DNA of 12,756 nucleotides, from positions 159,604-172,359 of the forward strand of contig KQ481937.1 in the NCBI GenBank assembly GCA_001430745.1. The letters are read 5' to 3'. Each line of letters opens with the position of its first letter. Position 1 is the first letter of the stretch. The notes under the pieces were generated by a model, which saw only the letters and a program-made list of their open reading frames with translations, was not told the origin of the DNA and ran no database searches. The stretch is from Auxenochlorella pyrenoidosa. Lineage: Eukaryota; Chlorophyta; Trebouxiophyceae; Chlorellales; Chlorellaceae. The position numbers and the translations under genes were made by a program. Below, one piece after another: positions 1-7,447 of the stretch.

Positions 1-723
1 GGGCCGCACCCTGAATGGCAGGCGCGCCAGCCAGGGCAGCGTGTTGACCCCCAGCGCCCGCGTGAAGAGCAGGTACTGCGCCCAGCCGCCCCAGGCCCCG
101 ATGGGCAGCGCCGGCTGCACCACCAGCCTGGGGACCAGCACGCTGGCCAGGCGGCAGCCCGCCACGATGGGTGTGCGGTGGGGCAGGTACGAGGCTGCGG
201 CCAGGGTGGCCAGCCAGGCGGGCAGCACGCGGAAGGTGACCTCGGCCACAAACGCGGCCAGCTGCATGCGCCAGTGCTGGCGCTGTATGCTGGAGGGCAG
301 CGCCAGCAGGAGCAGCACCGACAGCGAGATGCCTGCCCACAGGTCCCACTGCGGGTGTCGAGGGGGGGGAGGGCGGGGGGTTGCCGGCGCTGCGGGCAGA
401 GGGGCACTGAATCCAGGTCCCATTCGACCTCTGAAGTGGGACCGAGGGATTGGAGAGTTCCACAGCCTTTCCTCAGAACCCCAAGCAGGCAAGGACGCAG
501 CAGACGGCGGAACGGGCAACCTGGAAGTCGGCACGCCAGGCTCAGCCGCAACATCCCACTGCCCTACCTGTGCATAACTGCTGGCCTGGCTGCGCTGGAA
601 GGCGGCCTGCATCTCCGCTGCATGTCGTGCCTGCTCTCTGTCTGTCTGGCCTTGCTGCCCTTGCTCCGCTGGGGGCTCTGCTGCCGCCTGCCGGCGGCGG
701 TGTGCCTCCGGCTCGCCGTCCAT
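1..723 (-). CDS. Unrecognised multi-span membrane protein, 5' part (two exons, cut by window edge)
   Basis: I do not recognise this gene. Exon 1 is 723-568 and exon 2 is 348-1, continuing off the window. The 219-base intron (567-349) has a CAG|GTAGGG donor and a CCCGCAG acceptor and joins in phase 0, giving 168 visible residues. Residues 1-52 are polar and rich in Gln, Ala, Arg and Glu, starting MDGEPEAHRRR; this looks like a soluble, probably helical N-terminal tail. Exon 2 opens WDLWAGISLSVLLLLAL (about 53-69), a clear membrane segment. Two or three further hydrophobic stretches follow, around residues 80-105 and 120-150, with many Trp, Pro and Leu and short charged loops. The start is the first ATG of the open frame. 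I see no transit-peptide signature, so the membrane it sits in is unknown. The gene diverges from the NFKBIL1-like gene. The exon structure is well supported by frame and splice sites; function is not. Confidence 0.72.
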   Translation of the reverse strand, partial: MDGEPEAHRRRQAAAEPPAEQGQQGQTDREQARHAAEMQAAFQRSQASSYAQVGQWDVAAEPGVPTSRLPVPPSAASLPAWGSEERLWNSPIPRSHFRGRMGPGFSAPLPAAPATPRPPPPRHPQWDLWAGISLSVLLLLALPSSIQRQHWRMQLAAFVAEVTFRVLPAWLATLAAASYLPHRTPIVAGCRLASVLVPRLVVQPALPIGAWGGWAQYLLFTRALGVNTLPWLARLPFRVRP

Positions 724-1095
724 TTCGCGGCGCTTGTCACCGACAAAGGCTGTTGTGTCCCAGCCCTAAGGGATCACCCGGGAGTGCCGACACGGGCTGT
801 AGGCACAAGGAACTACGGTGAGCAAGTAAACGAGCAGCGTACGTTCGGTATCGGCGCGTTTACAGGTACTTCATGTAGTGCTGGTGTCGATACAGGCTGA
901 AGGAGGGCCGCAACAACACCAAGCAGCGGCAGGCCACAGCAGCCCCAGCACGTCCAATTCTCTGCTGCAGGCTCCTTTGCTCGAGAGGTACCATCGACAC
1001 TCTTGGCTGATCATTAGGCTCACAGATCGGAGCGGGAAGCGCTGCAGAACAACTTGCCAGTGTTGACCGTCCGCCCCCTGCATAAGCCGGAAGCC
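724..1095. promoter_or_regulatory. Divergent intergenic interval between membrane-protein gene and NFKBIL1-like gene
   Basis: These 372 bases separate two start codons that point away from each other, so they should hold both promoters and both 5' leaders. I see no convincing conserved coding frame on either strand, no TATA box and no obvious repeat. A GGTGAGCAAG sequence near 819 resembles a plus-strand splice donor, so an untranslated first exon or a longer 5' end for the gene at 1096 cannot be excluded. Confidence 0.5.
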
Positions 1096-2004
1096 ATGGC
1101 TGCCGCTGCTGGCTGTGCTCAGGCGCAAACAGACGACTGCTGGAGCGAAGACAGGTGCCCTGGCGACATGGTGACCACCTTGCACCTGCCGACGCGGTTA
1201 TTGTGCATGGTTGCCAAGCACTGTGCAGTTCTCTAGCACGACTTTCCCGGCTCTTTCCAAGGGTTTCCCTCGTTCTCTAGCCACCTCTGCAGCTATGACA
1301 GTGAGGAGGAACGCTTCAGGGCCCGGTGCCAGGCGGCACGAGAAGGGGCAGCCATGCGCGTTGAGGCGGCAGCACAGGCCGAACTGCTGGCTGCCTACCA
1401 ATGCCGCCAGCACCTGCGGCAGCGGATGCAGGAGCAGGCTCTGCGAGACAAGGTTTGGCAGCAGCAGGCGCGGACAGGAGGCTGGGAACAGGAGTATACC
1501 GGCGCTGTCGATGAGCGGCTCAGCAGCAAGGAGGACGAGCAGGCACAGTGTGCGCGAGCCTGGCTGCGAGCAGTGCAGCAGCACGAGCGACAGTGGGCCG
1601 CGCTTGAGGCCAAGAGCAGCAGCTGCGGAGTGGAAAGCGACGGAAACAAACATGGCGGGTGCAGCGGGGGCGCTCTGGGGCTTGCCCACGTGCCCTGGCC
1701 GCCGCTGGGCAGCAGTGAGTACCTTGCAGGGCTGAGTGCCCTGGAGCAGCAGGAGGCAGGCCAGCAGCAGCAGCAGCAGCCTGCCGCCCAGCAGCAGGAG
1801 CAGGGGCAGCGGTCGGCGTGGCAGCGTGCGCAGCGGCGCGCCTACGCGCGCGCCTGCCTGCGCTGGCACCCCGACAAGTTTGAGGCGCGGTGGGGGCGCC
1901 ACCTGGCGGCGGCAGACAGGGCGGCGGTGCTCGCGCGCGTGCAGGAGGTGTCGCAGGGCATCAACGCCGCCTGGGAGCAGCTGCAGCGGGGGGGTGCCGG
2001 GTAG
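1096..2004 (+). CDS. NFKBIL1-like protein with C-terminal J-like (HPD) domain
   Basis: Exon 1 is 1096-1154 and exon 2 is 1293-2004. The 138-base intron has an AG|GTGCCC donor and CTCTGCAG acceptor and joins in phase 2 to give 256 residues. The N-terminus is short and acidic (TDDCWSEDSYDSEEERF, about 12-28), followed by a Gln/Glu/Arg-rich region expected to be long helix (about 29-130). A VPWP motif lies at 153-156 and a glutamine run at about 178-184. The C-terminus (about 193-252) reads as J-like helices around RWHPDKF, with HPD at 212-214, then an AVLARVQEVSQGINAAWEQL helix. This order (charged coil, PWP, then an HPD-bearing end) matches the NFKBIL1/IkappaB-like family, known as nuclear proteins tied to RNA processing or NF-kappaB regulation in animals. 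The ankyrin repeats of the vertebrate protein are not seen. Family call is inference from motifs; cellular role in an alga is unknown. It converges on the apyrase gene. Confidence 0.82.
1761..1806 (+). repeat. CAG-rich tract coding polyglutamine in the NFKBIL1-like gene
   Basis: Consecutive and interrupted CAG codons encode a run of six Gln, then two Ala-spaced Gln clusters, just before the J-like domain. Such tracts are prone to length change. It lies in a linker, so it probably does not disturb the fold. Confidence 0.8.
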
Positions 2005-2167
2005 GACGGGCCCCTGGGCCGTGCCGGCAACCTGCCGCGCCGCCTGCCCCACCCCCAGCTTGACCCATGTTGCTGAGCACTGTCCTCGCTTACACTCGTT
2101 CAATCCAGCTTGCAATGTCAAAATTTATTCGCACTCGAACTCGAGGGCCACAGGGCCTGGGCGCGGG
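2005..2167. other. Convergent 3' interval between the NFKBIL1-like and apyrase genes
   Basis: Only 163 bases lie between the two stop codons, so the two 3' untranslated regions must share or overlap this DNA. On the minus strand there are candidate poly(A) signals for the apyrase (listed separately). On the plus strand I find no TGTAA, so the NFKBIL1-like transcript may end with a variant signal or run into the apyrase gene. Confidence 0.6.
2090..2094 (-). terminator. TGTAA poly(A) signal of the apyrase gene
   Basis: The minus strand reads TGTAA here, 74-78 bases past the apyrase stop codon. TGTAA is the usual poly(A) signal in chlorophyte green algae. An AATAAA also occurs on the minus strand at 2129-2124, within an A/T-rich patch; in this lineage the TGTAA is the better candidate. 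Confidence 0.55.
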
Positions 2168-5100
2168 CTACTCCCCATCCGGGCTGGTCGCCAGCGAGCG
2201 CCGGCTGTAGGTGCGTGACCGGCCCAGGCGGTTGAGATTCGAAGAGTAGCTGGCCTCACCCCCAGCTGCCAGCACAGGCGCCGCCGCCAGGGGCCCGGCC
2301 TGCTGGGCTGCCCACGAGGGGCTGCCCGCCAGGGTGGCTGGCTCTGTCGCCGCAGCTGCCGCCGCCAGGCCGATGCCCGCCAAGCCGTCAGGCAGCGCAA
2401 ACTGCACGCCCTGGCCGCCGCGGGCGCTCAGCCGCTGCGGGCTGCGGGCGGTGGGCAGGGGCGAGCCCAGCCTGCTGCTGAGGGAGGCTGGGTGGGCCAG
2501 GCCCGCCAGCCCGCCGGTGCTGCCGCCAACGCTGCTGCCGAGCCCGCTGCGCTCCGTGCTGGGCGGGGAGGGCTCGATGCCCAGGGATATGAGCTCCCCA
2601 GAGCGCTTGGATGACAGCTTGCGCAGCACGCCGCTGTGGCCAAGCAGCCAGCCCAGCAGCCGTCCGCCGCCGGCGCTGCCGCCGGCGCTGGGCAGCACAC
2701 GCTGCCACGCAGACGCGGTCAGCACCGCCAGCGCCGCTGCTGCGCTGGCGGCTGACAACAGCAGCAGCAGGGGCCCCACCCCGCTCAAGCTGCAGGGCAG
2801 GGAATCCACAGGGCCGGCTCAGCTCAGCTGTGTCACTCTGGGAACACGCCGCAAGGTGCAGGGCAGCAGGGTTCCGGAGCCAGTCACGAGCACACTGCTG
2901 CCCTGCAAGAACCCACACACACATACCTGAACACTGTGCCACTCGTGCTGCGACCCAAGCCTGCCAGGCGGTAGCCCTCAGCCAGTGCGGCACCCAGCGT
3001 CCAGCCCACATCGCCGCCGCCTGCGTCCAGCAGGGCACAGTTGCAGAGCAGGCGGGCGTGGTCTAGCCCAGGCCACACATGCGCCAAGACTGCTCAACCA
3101 AAGCCCAGCATGCGCCAGGCCGTGCCACCATGACGAGGTCGCGCCACCGCCGGCGTACGCAGTGTTTGCTCAAGCTCATCCTGGCACACGCGCCAGGGTC
3201 GAGAGCCCACCTATGCGCAGCTGCTCATCCCGCAGCAGCAGGCCCTGGCGGACCAGGGCGGTGATGTAGGGGGCCCTGCATGGGCGGGCACAGGGGGCGC
3301 ATGCGCAGACTGAGCGGGTGCGCAGCGCGGCGCTGCCCGCGGGCCGCCACTTGCGGGAGCAGAGGCGCAGGGCTCGCGGCGCGCCTCCCTCCAGGCCCAT
3401 TTCCTCCCCGCAGGCCGCCGCCACTCACTGTGCTGGCTCCATGGGCCGCGCTCGCAGGCCCCCCCCACCCCACCTGAAGCAGTAGTCCTCCACCATGATC
3501 TCCCCCGCATGCCGCGCCTGCACCTGCGCCCAGCTGAGCCCGCAGAAGGCGGCGCCGGCCTGGGGCAGGGGGGCGAGAGGCAGAGCACGCGGCACCGGCA
3601 GCAGGTCGGTGGCTTTGTGTGTGAGGGGGCCCAGCACATGCGAGAACGTCGCGCAGGCCACTGTGCTGGGCACTTTCCTCTGCTGCAGCCCCCTGGCCCC
3701 CCTCTGTCGCGCCAAACCCCTGCCTGCCAGCCTGCGCTGCTGCACAGAGGCAGGCGACCCACCTGCTCAAGCGCGGCCATGCCTGCTGTGGGCGGCAGGC
3801 GGAAGAAGCGGAAGACGACGTAGAAGCCGGTGAGGGCCACAAACTCGTGGTGAGCGGCAGAGGCGGGCTGTGGGGGGGAGGGGGGAGGAGATGCAGGAGT
3901 GGTTGGGCTCTCAAAGTGTGGTCGGCGTGCCGTGCCAGCAATGCCTGGTCGGCGGCGAGACATGCTCTGAGCTCATGGACAGAACAGCAACAGGCAAGCG
4001 GGAGAGTGGATCGCACTGTACAGCAGCAGGGGCAAGTGCACGCAGGGGGCAGTGGGGGCGGGCTGACCTGCGGCGTGCCCAGCGCGCAGGGCGGGGCGGA
4101 GCAGGGCATGCTAGAGTTGACCACAGCCGCCGCCAGCTCCTGGCAGGCAGCAAAGTCGGGCCTGCTGGTTGGGGGTGCCGTGTGGGGGGTAGCACAGGGG
4201 TCAGCAACCCCCCCATGCGCGCATGGCACCGGCGACACTCCGCGCTGAGCGACACGCAAGGTGGTGTGGTGTTGGGCATGCGTTCCTGGCCCAGCCCAAG
4301 AGCAAGCCCAGAGCCCGGCCCATCCTGCCACCCACCTTCCAGCCAGCACCACCTCCTCTGGGTCAGGCACGTCGGCGCCATCCCCCCACAGGCGGCGGTA
4401 CCGCTCGCGGTACCCCGCATGCAGGCAGGGGTGGTCCACCACAGAGAGCTCCTCCAGCGCCCGCACTCGCTGCTGCCCCGGCTGCTCCCCCTGGCGCTGC
4501 CCCTGCCCTGCATGCGGCGCGCCGCTGCCGCCCTCCAGCCCGCCAGGCGCGGCCTGCAGACGGCGCCGCAGCACGGGCGGTGCCTGCAGCCGACGTCCGC
4601 TGCCCGCAGCAGCAGCCCTCCCTTCCTGAATGCTTGCTGCTGCCGAAAGATGGACCGGCGCCACCACTGCAGCCCGCTCAGCAGCAGTGCGCCCGCTGGC
4701 AGCCGAATCAGCCGTGCCACTTGCCTGCACTCCCTCCTGACGCCGCCCTTCCTGATGCTCGCCTGGCTGCTCTGCTGCGTTTTGTGTTGCGTTCCGCTGC
4801 TGCTGCTGCTGCTGCTGCTCCTGCTGCTGGTTTTGCTCTTTCCCCTCTTTGTTCTCTGTCTCATTCTGCTGCTGCTGCTGATCGTCGACTTTGACTGGAA
4901 TCCTGGCATCCCCGCTGCTGCCAGCGCTGCCAGCTGTGTCGCCGCCACCACTCCCAGCTGCCTGCGCCTGCCTGGCCAGCAGGATGCTGACCGAGCGGTC
5001 AAACGCATCGTTCAGGCCGTAGTGGTGGTGCACGTGCGCGTACAGGTGGTGCGAGGCGCCCAGGAGCGTCGCGTTCACTGCGATGCGGGGAGGCAGGAGG

Positions 5101-6787
5101 GCCGCGGCGGGCGGATGGGCGCGGGCAGGCGGGGCCGCAGCGGGCCGATGGACGCGGGCAGGCGGGGCTTTGGCGGCAGCGTCTGCGCGACACAGATTGG
5201 GGGCAGCGTGCAGCGCGCACGCCTGCAGCAGGCAGTGGGCTACGCACCAGCGTCCTCCTTCCAGGGCACGCTGCCGGCCGCAAAGGTGACCTCCAAGCTG
5301 GAGCCGCCCAGGTCCAGGGCACCCAGCGTGCCGGCTGCCGCCGCCGCCTCGCCCCCCTCCTCGAGTGCTGCGGCGGCGGCGGCCTGCAGCCGGCCTGCAG
5401 GCAGGGCAGCGCAGCAGCACGAGCATGTTGGCCTGCTGGGGCAGCGCAGGGAGATCACATGATGCGGGCACCAGGCAGAGAAGCGCTGGAAATCAAATGC
5501 AGCACGATGGAGCTTTCTGCAGTGCCAAAAGCGGGAGGGCTTAGACGGGGGCACTGCAGGGCCAGCAGCACCTTGGTGTAAACATCCAATATTGCCCTGC
5601 GCCAACAGGCAAGCATGCACTGCCAGTGTGCAAGGCCATACGACAGCAGCAGCAGCGGTGGCGGCACCCGCATGCCCACCTTCCAGGTAGTTGAGCGCTA
5701 TCCAGCCAAACACGCCCTCGTCCGCGCCGCTGATGATGCGGGCCCAGGGCGGGCGGAAGCGGAAGGCTGAGCTGCCCAGCACGCGGCGCACCCCCTCCAG
5801 CAGCCGGCCCTGCTGGTCCTCGCTGCAGGGCGGCGGGGGGCAGGGGGTTGATGGGGATGGGCTGGTGGCGGGTACATGCTGGAGGCAGGGGCAGGGGCAG
5901 CAGACGAGCAGGAGGGGCGTCTTGCACACGCACTTGAGAGGGGCTGAGGTGCCTGCAACCCGGCAGCGCTGCTCAGGCCGTGGTCCGCAGCGGCGCCTGT
6001 GCACCCTGCCGGCATCGCCAGCCGGGCGGGTGCCCCACCTGAGCCTGCGCAGGCCGGCGGTGCCGAACAGGAAGACGGGCGTGCTGGCCCACTGCCGGCG
6101 CGGCACCGCTGCCTCGGCCCAGTCCAACAGCGGGCCTGCGGCGGGGAGTTGGAGGCAGGGCAGGGCAGGGCACGTGGCAGAGCGGGCTGCCAGGCCAGGT
6201 GTGGCTGTTCCCTTTCCCTCAGCCATGACTGCAGCAGGTCGGAAGGCACATCTTTAGGACTCATCGGTTTCTTACCTGGCTGTCTTGGCACAAGACAACG
6301 TGCCTGTCAGCCTCCCTTGACCCATCGCCCCTGGTGCCTGCCCGTCTGCCCAGATGACTGCCCTAGCCCAGTCCCTCCACTCACCCAGCGCCCTCCCCTC
6401 CAGCCCAGAGGCATCGTCTACAAACTGGTCCAGCCCAGGCTCTGTCTCCACTCGCTGGTAGGCACGCTTGCCCGGCAGCGCGCGCCGTGGCACCGCATGT
6501 GGCGCGGCAGTCGAGGGCACCACCGCCAGCGCTGGCCCGCCCCGCTCATCGCGCCAGGTGTATGCATACATGCGCGTGCCGCTGCTGCCGGCGTCTATGA
6601 CGAGCACATAGCGAGGGCCAGGCCGCACGGCCAGGTGCAGGGCCAGCAGTGCCACCGCGGCCACCAGCAGCGTGACAGCAAAGCCCAGCCGCCGCCGCGC
6701 CCCGCGCCCTGAGCTGAGCAGCAGCACCTGCTGCGAGGGGATGCGCGGCAGCCGGTGCAGTGGCAGGCGCGGGATGCGCGATGCCAT
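2168..6787 (-). CDS. GDA1/CD39-family apyrase (nucleoside tri/diphosphatase) with two membrane anchors
   Basis: Eleven exons join in phase into 865 residues: 6787-6385, 6135-6039, 5822-5680, 5394-5248, 5077-4336, 4161-4068, 3867-3763, 3559-3474, 3275-3211, 3020-2927, 2789-2168. All introns are GT-AG, 137-285 bases. The family removes phosphates from NTP/NDP in the Golgi, other endomembranes or outside the cell. All five apyrase conserved regions are visible: ACR1 IDAGSSGTR (64-72), ACR2 TPVFLFGTAGLRRL (153-166), ACR3 ADEGVFGWIALNYL (200-213, catalytic Glu 202), ACR4 GALDLGGSSLEV (239-250) and ACR5 GGGDVGWTLGAAL (628-640). A membrane segment lies at about 36-54 and another at about 662-686, so the catalytic part should be lumenal with a Ser/Gly/Ala-rich C-terminal tail of about 180 residues outside the lumen, as in two-anchor ENTPD4/7 or plant APY7-like enzymes. 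Exon 5 carries a low-complexity insert at about 303-470. The start sits in GCCACCATGG, a strong initiation context. Substrate preference cannot be read. Confidence 0.94.
4794..4880 (-). repeat. CTG/CAG tracts coding polyglutamine within the apyrase insert
   Basis: On the coding (minus) strand these are CAG repeats, giving Gln runs at about residues 330-335 and 347-359, with Asn, Glu and Lys between them (QNETEN, QRNATQN). The two NxT sequons would be open to N-glycosylation if the region is lumenal. The repeats fall in the open frame of exon 5, with no plausible intron removing them. Confidence 0.8.
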
Positions 6788-7447
6788 GGTGGCTGCCGAC
6801 CCCTCCCTGAGCCCTGCAGCAGCATGGCAAACGATGAGTATGGTGCAGCTTAGTCAGAGCCTTCCAAGCCTAACAGCAACTCAGCTTGCATAAAATTGAT
6901 TTCACGACAAATAAAGACGCCCCAGAAAGTTTGGAGGCCTGCTGATCACATCGGCAGAGCGGGCGAAACATAACCGAAGTGCGGCGCAGTTGCAGGCAGC
7001 GGGAGAGGCGGCGGCAGCTTGCACGGTGCTCCCGGCGTCAATTGTGGGGCACCATCGTGCTACCTCATGTCTAGATGCATGCCAAATCCCTTGACAAGGC
7101 GCGCAGCGAGCGCAGAGCAGGTTTCGCACCGGTGTACTCAGAACCGCACTATCATCGAGCCTATGCTGCTCAGACACTGAGGTCGCCTAGTTGCAAACAA
7201 AGAAGGAAGACAGGAGAGCTCTCCGGCCGTGCCAGCTCAGCCTTCAAAACAAGCAAAGGGCCCCATCAGCAGCGGCCTCAGCGTTCTCGTGCAGCTGCCC
7301 GTTTGCTCACGAGCAACCCAGAAAGCTGCAAACAGAGCAACCCCTGCAGCAGCTGCGAGCAGCTGCGGCAGCGTGTACCGGGGCCCTCGCCGCTGCCGTG
7401 GTTGCTAATCAGCCTAAACATAGCGCTCCAAAGCGATTGAAGGCGCA
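6788..7447. promoter_or_regulatory. Divergent intergenic interval between the apyrase and FYR-domain genes
   Basis: These 660 bases separate the two ATGs. The part at about 6885-6920 is clearly richer in A and T than its surroundings (ATAAAATTGATTTC, ACAAATAAAGA) and may be core promoter or leader of the apyrase. Open frames exist on both strands, but they have no recognisable domains and no splice partners, and I take them as chance frames of GC-rich DNA. An in-frame TAG at 7421-7423 lies upstream of the FYR-gene start. No RNA gene or repeat was seen. Confidence 0.5.

Noticed and set aside
3870..5462. Long plus-strand open frame of about 530 codons opposite the apyrase gene
   Set aside because: It is antisense to apyrase exons 5 and 6 and part of intron 4, has no recognisable domain, and is explained by GC-rich codon bias and the CTG repeats (poly-Leu).
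3225..5471. Minus-strand open frame of about 748 codons
   Set aside because: It reads through apyrase exons 5, 6 and several introns in mixed frames. The spliced model recovers the conserved apyrase regions in order, so this is partly real exon and partly intron read-through.
6902..7440. Possible small genes in the interval between the apyrase and FYR genes, on both strands
   Set aside because: The open frames have Cys/Arg/Ala-rich chance composition, no domains, no splice partners and no consistent start context.
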